Below, piece by piece: positions 1-6,842 of a stretch of 8,432 nucleotides of DNA. Below the pieces are notes generated by a model. That model ran no database searches, was not told where the DNA came from, and saw only the letters and a list, made by a program, of their open reading frames with translations. Numbering within the stretch: the first letter of the stretch is position 1; each line of letters begins with the position of its first letter. The position numbers were made by a program, and so were the translations under genes. Location: positions 1 to 8,432 of the forward strand of contig CALQCV020000073.1 in assembly GCA_943329165.2 (NCBI GenBank), written 5' to 3'. This stretch comes from Candidatus Nitrotoga sp. CP45 (GTDB lineage Bacteria > Bacteroidota > Bacteroidia > Flavobacteriales > Flavobacteriaceae).

Positions 1-1056
1 AAAAATTATTTCAACGGAAAAATGGGTGTCATTAAATCGCTATCAGATGAAGAAATAATGGTTCACTTTCCCGAAGAAAATAAAACTATAGAAGTGGAAC
101 GGTATGAATGGCAAAACATCCGCTATTATGTAGATGAAAACACCAAGGAAATTAACGAAGAAGTTCTCGGAACATTTACACATTATCCAATAAAATTAGC
201 TTGGGCAATTACCGTTCATAAAAGTCAGGGATTAACATTTGATAAAGCGGCACTTGATGTTTCGCAAGTTTTTCTTCCTGGACAAGCTTATGTAGCACTT
301 TCTCGATTGCGCTCTTTAAAGGGCTTGGTTTTGCTTTCCCCGTTGCAGATGAATGGCATTTCAAGCGATCAAGATGTGATGGAGTACGCTGAAAATAAAG
401 CTACCGAATCGCTTTTACAAGATTCCCTGAAGTTGGAAACTAAAAACTTTATTCATAACTATCTAAAATCCAGTTTCGATTGGACAGATTTGGCTCAAGA
501 ATGGCGCAATCATCAGTTTAGTTATAACGAAAATTCGGAACTATCAGCCAAATCAAAACATGCTATTTGGGCGAAAAAACAAACAGAATTTATTGAAAGT
601 CTTTTGGATCCGTCCCGAAAATTCATTTCGCAATTGAATACACTTTTCAAAGATGATGAAGTTGACTTTAATTTTGTTTTTGAAAGAGTTCAAGCTGCTT
701 ATTCTTATTTTTTACAACCGCTGGATAATCTCGTTTATGAAATTCTTTGGAAAATAGAAGAAGTAATTCGGATTAAAAAAGCCAAAGCGTATTATGATGA
801 ACTGATAGTTTTAGAAGCGCTGCAAGTCAAATCAGTTTTACAATTAATGAAAGCCAAATTACTGATCGAAACTGTAGTGAAAGGCGAAACAATTTCTAAA
901 GAAAAGTTATCTTCAGAAGAAATTAAATGTTACAAAATCAGAAAACTAGAAACCATTCGCGAAGAATTTAAAAATCTAAACGTAACTTTAATTGATCCCG
1001 AAACTTCGGGAGAAGTCGATTTAGAACGCTACGCGAAAAAAAAAAAAAACGGATAA
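1..1056 (+). CDS. Pif1/RecD-like helicase, 3' part, cut by the window edge and ended early by a frameshift
   Basis: This is the C-terminal part of an SF1B-type DNA helicase; such enzymes use ATP to unwind DNA. The frame is open from base 1, so the gene starts upstream and the ATG at 22 is internal. Directly seen are FNGKMGVI near the left edge, which resembles the segment before the last helicase motifs in RecD/Pif1 proteins, then AITVHKSQG (codons from about 205) and GQAYVALSR (about 280), the UvrD_C_2-like nucleotide and DNA-binding motifs. The Walker A and B motifs would lie outside the window. A charged helical region without recognisable motifs follows. The frame ends at TAA 1054-1056, directly after a 14-A run. 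The missing C-terminal HTH domain lies just downstream in another frame. The helicase class is well supported; the cellular role (repair, replication or recombination) is not shown by the sequence. Confidence 0.85.
   Translation, partial: KNYFNGKMGVIKSLSDEEIMVHFPEENKTIEVERYEWQNIRYYVDENTKEINEEVLGTFTHYPIKLAWAITVHKSQGLTFDKAALDVSQVFLPGQAYVALSRLRSLKGLVLLSPLQMNGISSDQDVMEYAENKATESLLQDSLKLETKNFIHNYLKSSFDWTDLAQEWRNHQFSYNENSELSAKSKHAIWAKKQTEFIESLLDPSRKFISQLNTLFKDDEVDFNFVFERVQAAYSYFLQPLDNLVYEILWKIEEVIRIKKAKAYYDELIVLEALQVKSVLQLMKAKLLIETVVKGETISKEKLSSEEIKCYKIRKLETIREEFKNLNVTLIDPETSGEVDLERYAKKKKNG
1036..1049 (+). repeat. Run of 14 A at the helicase frameshift
   Basis: Fourteen consecutive adenines lie at the junction between the helicase frame and the frame of its HTH tail. 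Thirteen would keep the gene in frame. Runs of this length are known hotspots for replication slippage, RNA polymerase slippage and sequencing errors. Confidence 0.95.
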
Positions 1057-1348
1057 AACACCGAAAAAATCAACCATTCAAGAAACCTATGAACTCTGGT
1101 TAGAAAAGAATTCTATCAAGGAAATTGCCACAATTCGAAAGCTAACAACCCAAACAATTGGCGGACATATTGCGAAACTCATAGAAACAGAAACTATCTC
1201 TATTACGGATGTTATGCCAGAAGACAAAATCCAGGAATTAGCCAAAGCTTTTAAAGGCTATAGGGAAGAGACGCTCAACGGATTGAAAGAGCAATATGGA
1301 GATAAATTCACTTGGGATGAACTTAAAATGTTCAAAGCGAGTTTGTAA
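1049..1348 (+). pseudogene. Out-of-frame C-terminal helix-turn-helix tail of the helicase
   Basis: This stretch reads open for 99 codons in the frame one base ahead of the helicase frame and ends at TAA 1346-1348. It has no convincing start of its own; the first in-frame ATG is at 1214, inside the domain. The translation contains IQETYELWLEKNSIKEIA, then RKLTTQTIGGHIAKLI, then a helical end finishing in WDELKMFKASL. This resembles the HTH_40-type domain found at the C-terminus of Bacteroidetes helicases and some RecQ proteins, probably a DNA-binding or protein-binding tail. Removing one A from the 14-A run would join it smoothly to the helicase (KKKKTDKTPKK). I infer one original gene covering 1-1348. 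Whether it is truly disrupted, rescued by slippage, or only a homopolymer sequencing error cannot be told from this sequence. Confidence 0.8.
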
Positions 1349-1377
1349 TAATCCCGCTAGGGATGACATATTGGTAG
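1349..1377 (+). repeat. 29-nt hairpin repeat, copy 1
   Basis: The copy starts directly after the stop codon of the helicase tail. It has the head TAATCCC, a 4-nt loop GCTA, the complementary arm GGGAT, and the tail GACATATTGGTAG. The stem is ATCCC (1351-1355) with GGGAT (1360-1364). It differs from copy 3 at four of 29 positions, two of them in the loop, and both arms are unchanged. No T-run follows, so it is not a standard intrinsic terminator, although it could still affect the 3' end of the transcript. Confidence 0.8.
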
Positions 1378-1406
1378 CAAAAACACATCTATAAATTATA
1401 GAATAC

Positions 1407-1435
1407 CAATCCCGTCAGGGATTAAATTCGGGTAG
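1407..1435 (+). repeat. 29-nt hairpin repeat, copy 2
   Basis: This copy has the same layout: CAATCCC, loop GTCA, GGGATT, and a diverged tail ending in GGGTAG. The stem here is 6 bp, AATCCC (1408-1413) with GGGATT (1418-1423). It is the most diverged of the three copies, but it keeps the length, the stem position and the terminal GGTAG. Confidence 0.75.
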
Positions 1436-1455
1436 AAAACAAATCACCAATATTA

Positions 1456-1484
1456 TAATCCCTTTAGGGATGATATATCGGTAG
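1456..1484 (+). repeat. 29-nt hairpin repeat, copy 3
   Basis: The copy has the head TAATCCC, loop TTTA, arm GGGAT and tail GATATATCGGTAG. It is flanked by an 8-bp inverted repeat, ACCAATAT (1446-1453) and ATATTGGT (1493-1500), the latter matching part of the tail of copy 1. It lies just before the 3' end of the minus-strand DoxX-like gene, so the cluster fills the space between two converging genes. Confidence 0.75.
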
Positions 1485-1502
1485 ATAATATTATATTGGT
1501 TC

Positions 1503-1889
1503 CTAGCTCAACCAAAAAACCGCCAAAACCGCCGGGACGAAATAAATGGCAATCGTTCGGGCACCGTCATAATCCTTAGCTAATCTTTGACCTAAAAGCA
1601 ACAAAATCAATGTAATACACGAAAAAAAAGCGCCGTAAAACCCAAAAGTTCTTCCGCCATTAATCAATAATTCTACACAACCAACCAAAGTTAAAACCCC
1701 GGTAATAAGTTCAAGAATAAGAATGGTTCCTAATGCTAACGGAACCTTATTTTTTAATAATGAAGTATTGGCAAAATGCCCTTTGAGCCAATCAATATTC
1801 CCCTGCCACCCAAAGATTTTATCATAGGCCGACTGTACAAAAGTTACCGCAAGAAATAGCAAAACAAGTATCGAAGCTGTGTTCGTCAT
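1503..1889 (-). CDS. Small DoxX-like integral membrane protein
   Basis: This 128-aa protein has four hydrophobic stretches at roughly residues 5-20, 50-72, 81-99 and 110-127, which fits a four-helix inner-membrane protein. The segment after the first helix (SAYDKIFGW, then GNIDWLKGHFANT) and the glutamate in the second helix (LILELITG) resemble the DoxX family, whose members are often of unknown function and sometimes linked to redox or thiol metabolism. The ATG at 1887-1889 lies 5 nt after the stop of holB on the same strand, and no separate promoter is visible. It is therefore most likely expressed with holB; the pairing need not be functional. The 3' end faces the 29-nt repeat cluster. The family call is fairly good, but the function is unknown. 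Confidence 0.75.
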   Translation of the reverse strand: MTNTASILVLLFLAVTFVQSAYDKIFGWQGNIDWLKGHFANTSLLKNKVPLALGTILILELITGVLTLVGCVELLINGGRTFGFYGAFFSCITLILLLLGQRLAKDYDGARTIAIYFVPAVLAVFWLS

Positions 1890-1894
1890 GATGG

Positions 1895-3043
1895 TTAAGT
1901 TTTATGGATTAATCGAGTAAGTTTTATAGATAAATCAGTTAATATAATTTTGGCATTTCCGTTGCGTTCAATATGATAAATTGCATCTGAAAGTTCATTA
2001 AAAATAGCATTAATATTGTTCCCATTTACAAATGGAGCAAATTTATCAAGACTAAAATTTTCCACTTGTGGTTCCACGTAAACCAGTTTTTTTGTTTCAT
2101 AATTGTGCATCAAAGCTTGGCGGAACATGACAATACAATAATTCAAAAACTGCTTTTGTCCTTCGCGCCCCAAACCGGCAATTTCTTCACTCCATGAAAT
2201 TAAGTCTTGAATAGCCGAGGCATTCTTTTTTGCACTGAAAGCTGCACGAACCCAAACCACAAACCATTTTTCAAAAGGAAAATCTTCAGCATCATTTTTC
2301 ACAATATGTAGTGCTTTATTATAGTTTCCTTGTGCTTGATGCGCTACTTTTGATGCTGAAGATTCATTTAAAAAATAATTGATTTTTAACGCTTTCGAAA
2401 TTTCAGCCTCAGGCAAAGCACCAAAATGAATCACTTGACATCGGGAACGAATGGTTTGAATAATATCTTCTTCATTTTCAGCAATCAGAAGAAACAATGT
2501 TTTTTCAGGTGGTTCTTCCAAAAGTTTTAATAATTTATTGGAAGCCTCAATATTCATTTTTTCAACCATCCAAACAATCATAATTTTATAACCGCCTTCG
2601 TATGATTTTAAAGATAATGCCTTCAAAATGTCGGAGGCATCTTCTACCCGAATCATGCCTTGTTTGTTCTGAACCCCAAGGTGCTTATGCCAGTCAAATA
2701 AACTACCATAAGGATTCTGCGAAACAAACTCACGCCAATCCACAATAAAATCAGCACTTTTTGGTTTTGTTTTTACATCATCATTAGCGACATTTGGATA
2801 AACAAAATGCAGATCAGGATGCGAAAGCGATTGAAACTTTAGATTGCAACTTTCGTTTCCGCCATTATTTTCTTGCCCTTGATTAGTGCACAAAACAAAT
2901 TGTGCATAAGCAATTGCCATGGCTAAAGTGCCACAACCTTCTGGGCCAACAAACAATTGTGCGTGCGGAATTCTTCCCGACAAGGCGCTTTTAACGAGGT
3001 GATTTTTTATGTAATCCTGACCAAGAATATCTGAAAACTGCAT
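1895..3043 (-). CDS. holB: DNA polymerase III subunit delta' (clamp loader)
   Basis: The delta' subunit is the stator of the clamp loader, which places the sliding clamp on primed DNA with the delta and DnaX subunits. The 382-aa product starts with FSDILGQDYIKNHL and continues with RIPHAQLFVGPEGCG (from residue 24), the AAA+ fold seen in DnaX and delta'. The P-loop-like segment GPEGCGTLA (33-41) lacks the lysine needed for ATP binding, and the Walker B region (about 154-164) lacks the acidic pair; both are normal for an ATP-inactive delta'. LLKLLEEPP (171-179) and SRC (200-202) are the conserved stator motifs. Only two cysteines (C52, C66) remain where many delta' proteins have a four-cysteine zinc site. 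The remainder, to residue 382, would be the C-terminal oligomerisation domain. The ATG at 3043 fits the usual family N-terminus, and a promoter box lies only 4 nt upstream. Confidence 0.93.
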   Translation of the reverse strand: MQFSDILGQDYIKNHLVKSALSGRIPHAQLFVGPEGCGTLAMAIAYAQFVLCTNQGQENNGGNESCNLKFQSLSHPDLHFVYPNVANDDVKTKPKSADFIVDWREFVSQNPYGSLFDWHKHLGVQNKQGMIRVEDASDILKALSLKSYEGGYKIMIVWMVEKMNIEASNKLLKLLEEPPEKTLFLLIAENEEDIIQTIRSRCQVIHFGALPEAEISKALKINYFLNESSASKVAHQAQGNYNKALHIVKNDAEDFPFEKWFVVWVRAAFSAKKNASAIQDLISWSEEIAGLGREGQKQFLNYCIVMFRQALMHNYETKKLVYVEPQVENFSLDKFAPFVNGNNINAIFNELSDAIYHIERNGNAKIILTDLSIKLTRLIHKT

Positions 3044-3046
3044 AAA

Positions 3047-3055
3047 GCAAATATA
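3047..3055 (-). promoter_or_regulatory. Candidate -7 promoter box for holB, close to the start codon
   Basis: On the minus strand the sequence reads TATATTTGC, an exact match to the Bacteroidetes -7 consensus TAnnTTTGY. It ends 3 nt before the holB ATG. No TTG is seen at the usual -33 distance; the nearest is about 26 nt upstream. If the box is used, transcription would begin at or near the A of the start codon. Confidence 0.55.
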
Positions 3056-3136
3056 GAAGAAATATTTTGCTATTGGTAAATCAAGCCATGATATTCAAAA
3101 CAAATTCAGTTAGAAATACCAGGGGAAACAAATTGC

Positions 3137-3156
3137 TATTTATTTGAAAATAAATA
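3137..3156. repeat. AT-only inverted repeat in the holB-pgk divergent region
   Basis: TATTTATT (3137-3144) and AATAAATA (3149-3156) form a perfect 8-bp inverted repeat around the loop TGAA. It sits about 90 nt upstream of each of the two divergent promoter boxes. It could be an operator or a cruciform, but AT-rich DNA produces such matches often, so the support is weak. Confidence 0.35.
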
Positions 3157-3227
3157 TTTTAACACTTAAAATTCCCTTAATAAACATCGATAAAAGCACA
3201 AAAAAACCCGACGAAACTAATTTTTAT

Positions 3228-3236
3228 TATATTTGC
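3228..3236 (+). promoter_or_regulatory. Candidate -7 promoter box for pgk
   Basis: TATATTTGC matches TAnnTTTGY exactly. A start of transcription around 3240 would give a leader of roughly 24 nt before the ATG at 3264. No good -33 TTG is visible 17-23 nt upstream. The position also argues that the longer upstream TTG start for this frame (3144) is wrong, because that start would lie before the promoter. Confidence 0.6.
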
Positions 3237-3263
3237 AATGAATCACACTTTTTAAATTACCAA

Positions 3264-4451
3264 ATGAAAACGCTTCAAGATTTTAATTTCAACGCCAAAA
3301 AAGCCATAATAAGAGTTGATTTCAACGTGCCTTTAGACGAGAATTTCAACGTAACAGATGCCAATAGAATTGAAGCCGCAAAGCCAACTATAGATAAGAT
3401 TCTAGCCGATGGTGGAAGCGTAATTTTGATGTCACATTTAGGAAGGCCAAAGGGAAAAGAAGACCAATATTCGCTAAGACATATTGTTGTAAAAGTAGCT
3501 GAAGTGTTGGGTGTCAATGTTCAATTTGCTACCGATTGTACAGGTGAAATAGCAAAAAATGCTGCTAAAAATTTAAAATCAGGTGAAGTTCTTTTATTAG
3601 AAAATCTTCGTTTTTATCCTGAGGAAGAAGCTGGAGATGATAATTTTGCAAAAGAATTAGCTTCATTAGGTGATATTTATGTGAACGATGCTTTTGGAAC
3701 AGCTCATAGAGCACACGCTTCAACAACAATAATCGCTAAATTCTTTCCAAATCATAAGTGTTTTGGATTGCTTTTAGCCAAAGAAATAGAAAGTTTAAAC
3801 AGAGTTTTAAATAATTCAGTTAAACCCGTAACCGCTGTTCTTGGAGGTTCGAAGGTATCTTCAAAAATTACAGTTATTGAAAATATTTTAGACAAAGTGG
3901 ATCATATGATTATTGGTGGCGGAATGACATTCACTTTTGTAAAAGCCTTAGGGGGAAAAATTGGAGATTCGATTTGTGAAGATGACAAACAAGAATTGGC
4001 TTTAGAAATTTTGCGTTTAGCCAAAGAAAAAAACGTTCAGATACATATTCCTGTTGATGTTGTTGCGGCGGATTCATTTTCGAATGATGCCAACACACAA
4101 ATTGTTGATGTTAGAGAAATTCCTGCTGGATGGCAGGGCTTAGACGCTGGGCCAGAATCATTAGCTAATTTCAGAGACGTAATTATGAATTCCAAAACAA
4201 TTCTTTGGAATGGTCCATTGGGTGTTTTTGAAATGGAAAATTTTGCCAACGGAACAATTGAATTAGGAAATTATATTGCGGAGTCAACAGTAAACGGAGC
4301 ATTTTCTCTTGTTGGCGGTGGAGATTCAGTTTCGGCCGTAAAACAATTTGGCTTGGAAGATAAAATGAGCTATGTATCAACTGGCGGCGGAGCCATGTTG
4401 GAGATGTTAGAAGGAAGAGTATTACCGGGAATTGCTGCCATTTTAAGTTAA
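3264..4451 (+). CDS. pgk: Phosphoglycerate kinase
   Basis: Phosphoglycerate kinase transfers phosphate from 1,3-bisphosphoglycerate to ADP in glycolysis, and the reverse in gluconeogenesis, in the cytoplasm. From ATG 3264 the protein is 395 aa, the usual bacterial length. Substrate-binding motifs in the N-terminal domain are RVDFNVP (17-23), the arginine R35 in [13 protein letters not shown] (57-64), ENLRFYPEE and GTAHRAHAS. Nucleotide-side motifs are GGSKVSSK (K197), NGPLGVFE (from 316) and GGGDSVSAV (351-359). All expected key residues are present. The frame stays open upstream to a TTG at 3144, but those 40 extra residues have no family counterpart and precede the promoter box, so I reject that start. 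It faces away from holB and is followed by a gap rich in inverted repeats. Confidence 0.97.
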   Translation: MKTLQDFNFNAKKAIIRVDFNVPLDENFNVTDANRIEAAKPTIDKILADGGSVILMSHLGRPKGKEDQYSLRHIVVKVAEVLGVNVQFATDCTGEIAKNAAKNLKSGEVLLLENLRFYPEEEAGDDNFAKELASLGDIYVNDAFGTAHRAHASTTIIAKFFPNHKCFGLLLAKEIESLNRVLNNSVKPVTAVLGGSKVSSKITVIENILDKVDHMIIGGGMTFTFVKALGGKIGDSICEDDKQELALEILRLAKEKNVQIHIPVDVVAADSFSNDANTQIVDVREIPAGWQGLDAGPESLANFRDVIMNSKTILWNGPLGVFEMENFANGTIELGNYIAESTVNGAFSLVGGGDSVSAVKQFGLEDKMSYVSTGGGAMLEMLEGRVLPGIAAILS

Positions 4452-4487
4452 AATTTTAAAATTGCACAATAAATAATAATTATTAGC

Positions 4488-4513
4488 GTTATTAATTACA
4501 CTTAATTAATAAC
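4488..4513. repeat. Perfect 11-bp inverted repeat between pgk and the transglycosylase gene
   Basis: GTTATTAATTA (4488-4498) and TAATTAATAAC (4503-4513) are exact reverse complements around the loop CACT. No T-run follows on the plus strand, so it is not a classical intrinsic terminator. It may shape the 3' end of the pgk transcript or act as a binding site for a regulator of the next gene. Confidence 0.6.
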
Positions 4514-4533
4514 ACAAAGATTTGAAATATACC

Positions 4534-4549
4534 ACTTTATAAATAAAGT
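4534..4549 (+). promoter_or_regulatory. Small inverted repeat just before the transglycosylase start codon
   Basis: ACTTTAT (4534-4540) and ATAAAGT (4543-4549) are reverse complements separated by AA, ending 1 nt before the ATG at 4551. In RNA a 5 to 6-bp stem could cover the ribosome entry region. The stem is weak and AT-rich, so a regulatory role is only a possibility. Confidence 0.3.
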
Positions 4550-4550
4550 T

Positions 4551-6803
4551 ATGACTATAAAAAAAGTATTCTCATTAGTATTAATGATCTGTTCTTCGGC
4601 AATTTTCGCACAAGACACTATCGTTGCTACATCAGTAAAAAAAGAACCACTGACTAGACGAGAAGTTCTTGACTCTATAAAAGCCACCTTTGTTAAAGAC
4701 AACATAGCTTCGTGCATTGACAGTTTATGGATGAAAGAGATGGTTAGCTTAGATTTGTACAACGAATTGACATTTGACATCAAAAACATTAATGTTGATG
4801 AAAAAATCGAATACGAATTACCAACCGAATTACTAAAAGAAAGATTAAAAAAACTGGACGAAAAATCACCATTCAACATCGAATATAATGTTGGATTGGA
4901 GAATGTAATCAAATCATTCTTAAAAAACAGAAAGAGAGCCTTTGAAAGACTAATGGGAGTTTCACAGTTTTATTTTCCAATATTTGAAGAGTCGTTAGCA
5001 GCACAAAATATTCCTTTAGAAATAAAATATTTAGCGGTTGTAGAATCGGCGTTGAATCCGAGAGCGGTTTCAAGAGTAGGCGCAACAGGCTTGTGGCAAT
5101 TTATGTATCAAACAGGAAAACAATACGGTTTAAAAGTTGATACTTATGAGGATGAAAGAAGCGATCCTTTGAAAGCCAGTACAGCTGCAACTAAATACAT
5201 GAAAAACATGTATGCTATTTTTGGAGACTGGGATTTAGTTTTAGCATCTTATAACACTGGCCCAGGAAACGTAGCAAAAGCCATTCGTCGTTCGGGAGGA
5301 AAACAAAATTACTGGAACATTAGACCCTATCTTCATAAAGAAACTCAGGGATATTTACCAGCATTTTTAGCTACAATGTACATCTTTGAATATCACAAAG
5401 AACACGGAATCAAACCAGACAGAGCTATTGCAAATCATTTTGCAACGGACACTGTAATGATTAAAAATGCAATGACTTTCAAACAAATTTCTGCTTTGTT
5501 GGATGTTCCGGTAGCAGAATTACAGTTTTTAAACCCATCATACAAAAGAGAAGAAATTCCATATATTACTGGTGAAAATCACTTTTTGAGATTACCGGTT
5601 AACAAAGTTGCGGTATTTACTTCAAACGAAGACAAGATTTATGCTTTCGTTAAATATGAATCAAACAAAAGAGAAAGGCCTTACGAAAGACTGGCATCAA
5701 GAAGTACAAATGATTCCGATAACGACGGAACAGTTTCAAGAATTAAATACCATAAAGTTAGACGAGGCGATAGCTTAAGCGAGATTTCAGATAGATATGG
5801 CATTACCATGTCAGAACTTAAAAAATGGAATCATTTGCGAAGCAACAAAGCGCCAATGGGTAGAAGATTAAAAATTATTACTTCAGAAGCGGTTGCGACC
5901 TATGACAAAAAAATCATAAAACCAGATACAATTTCTGTAAAAGAAACTTCAGCTATAGCTGCTAATACAGTTAAGTCTTATAAAGAAGAAAAAGTCGTTT
6001 CGTATAAAGATGTTGTAAAATACCACAAAGTAAGAAGAGGTGATAATCTTGGAGAAATCTCAGATAAATACGGAGTTTCTGTTGCGGAAGTGAAAAAATG
6101 GAATAAGCTTCGAAACAATAACCTTATGGCGGGTGCTAATCTGAAAATAATCAAAAACGAAAGAGTTGTAACTACAGTTAGAAAAGAAATAAAAGTAGAT
6201 AAAAATGTTACTGAAACTGCAGTTGCTTCAAATGAGGCAAATGAAAAGTCAACTGATTTTTATGAAGTGCAACGAGGTGATAATTTATTCAGCATCGCCA
6301 AAAAATTCAATGTTAGTTTAGAAGATTTGAAAAAATGGAATAATCTAAACGATTTGAATGTTGAACAAGGTTCGAAATTGGCATTGGTGAATAATGATGC
6401 AGAACCTATAAAAGAAACAACATTTAAAACCGAAGTTAAAATCACGGAACACCTTGTTGACAGAGGTGAAACTTTAGGAACTATCGCTAGAAAATATGAT
6501 GTTTCAATTTCAGAAATTAAAGACTGGAATAATATCGAAGATAATATGGTTCAACTTGGAGCAAAAATAATCGTTGGTAAAAGATATGTGGTTTCTTCGG
6601 ATGTTAAAAACTCTTCAGCAAAAAAAGAAAATTTAGCAGCTAATGATAGAGACGAAGTAAAATTATATTACGTTAAAAAAGGCGATTCATTATTTAGCAT
6701 TGCCAAAAAATATCCGGGCGTTTCGATTTCAGATTTAAAAAAATGGAATGGAATTAAAAATGAAAGTTTAAAAGCGGGGATGAAATTAAAAATTAACGGT
6801 TAA
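4551..6803 (+). CDS. MltD-like membrane-associated or periplasmic lytic transglycosylase with five LysM repeats
   Basis: The predicted role is cleavage of peptidoglycan glycan strands with formation of 1,6-anhydro ends. The 750-aa protein begins with a signal peptide (residues 1-20, cleavage probably after AIFA, before Q21). The SLT domain covers about 145-290: catalytic glutamate E165 in AVVESALNP, then GATGLWQFM (177-185) and ASYNTGPGN (232-240). A degenerate LysM-like segment follows at about 308-350 (MTFKQISALLDVPVAELQFLNP). Five clear LysM domains, which bind N-acetylglucosamine polymers, start near residues 400, 491, 571, 634 and 706; the last ends at the C-terminus. Linkers between them are rich in K, T, V and E. 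E. coli MltD is about 450 aa with two LysM domains, so this one is extended. No lipobox is seen. It lies 99 nt after pgk, and no clear promoter box is present. Confidence 0.92.
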   Translation: MTIKKVFSLVLMICSSAIFAQDTIVATSVKKEPLTRREVLDSIKATFVKDNIASCIDSLWMKEMVSLDLYNELTFDIKNINVDEKIEYELPTELLKERLKKLDEKSPFNIEYNVGLENVIKSFLKNRKRAFERLMGVSQFYFPIFEESLAAQNIPLEIKYLAVVESALNPRAVSRVGATGLWQFMYQTGKQYGLKVDTYEDERSDPLKASTAATKYMKNMYAIFGDWDLVLASYNTGPGNVAKAIRRSGGKQNYWNIRPYLHKETQGYLPAFLATMYIFEYHKEHGIKPDRAIANHFATDTVMIKNAMTFKQISALLDVPVAELQFLNPSYKREEIPYITGENHFLRLPVNKVAVFTSNEDKIYAFVKYESNKRERPYERLASRSTNDSDNDGTVSRIKYHKVRRGDSLSEISDRYGITMSELKKWNHLRSNKAPMGRRLKIITSEAVATYDKKIIKPDTISVKETSAIAANTVKSYKEEKVVSYKDVVKYHKVRRGDNLGEISDKYGVSVAEVKKWNKLRNNNLMAGANLKIIKNERVVTTVRKEIKVDKNVTETAVASNEANEKSTDFYEVQRGDNLFSIAKKFNVSLEDLKKWNNLNDLNVEQGSKLALVNNDAEPIKETTFKTEVKITEHLVDRGETLGTIARKYDVSISEIKDWNNIEDNMVQLGAKIIVGKRYVVSSDVKNSSAKKENLAANDRDEVKLYYVKKGDSLFSIAKKYPGVSISDLKKWNGIKNESLKAGMKLKING

Positions 6804-6819
6804 TTCCGAAAATCTTCTA

Positions 6820-6827
6820 TAAATTTG
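6820..6827 (+). promoter_or_regulatory. Weak candidate -7 box before the lipoprotein gene
   Basis: TAAATTTG matches TAnnTTTG in the 39-nt gap between the transglycosylase stop and the lipoprotein ATG at 6843. No -33 TTG is seen at the proper distance. Since AT-rich DNA gives such matches easily, co-transcription from upstream is equally possible. Confidence 0.3.
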
Positions 6828-6842
6828 GGTTTTATTTCAGTT

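Noticed and set aside
1349..1484. Short CRISPR array
   Set aside because: There are only three copies with several differences, spacers are unequal (29 and 20 nt) and AT-rich, and no cas gene is near. The hairpin repeat explanation fits better.
1492..1500. Fourth partial copy of the 29-nt repeat
   Set aside because: Only TATATTGGT matches the tail of copy 1, and the AATCCC-GGGAT hairpin is absent. Nine AT-rich bases are too few to claim a copy.
3238..3255. Five-codon leader peptide ORF (MNHTF) before pgk
   Set aside because: The expected transcription start is at about the same place, so its ATG may not be in the RNA. It has no regulatory codon pattern, and such a short ORF arises easily by chance.
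3144..3263. N-terminal extension of phosphoglycerate kinase
   Set aside because: It needs a TTG start, has no similarity to PGK N-termini that I know, and overlaps the predicted promoter.
3275..3517. Minus-strand open frame of 80 codons inside pgk
   Set aside because: It is a shadow of the strongly conserved pgk frame, with no recognisable domain and no promoter. The same holds for other antisense frames at 4037-4249, 4502-4912, 6260-6445, 6800-7063 and 7736-7960, and for a 65-codon minus-strand frame at 4183-4380.
4448..4459. Intrinsic terminator directly after pgk
   Set aside because: The palindrome TTAAAATTTTAA has no G or C and no hairpin loop, so it would not make a stable terminator stem.
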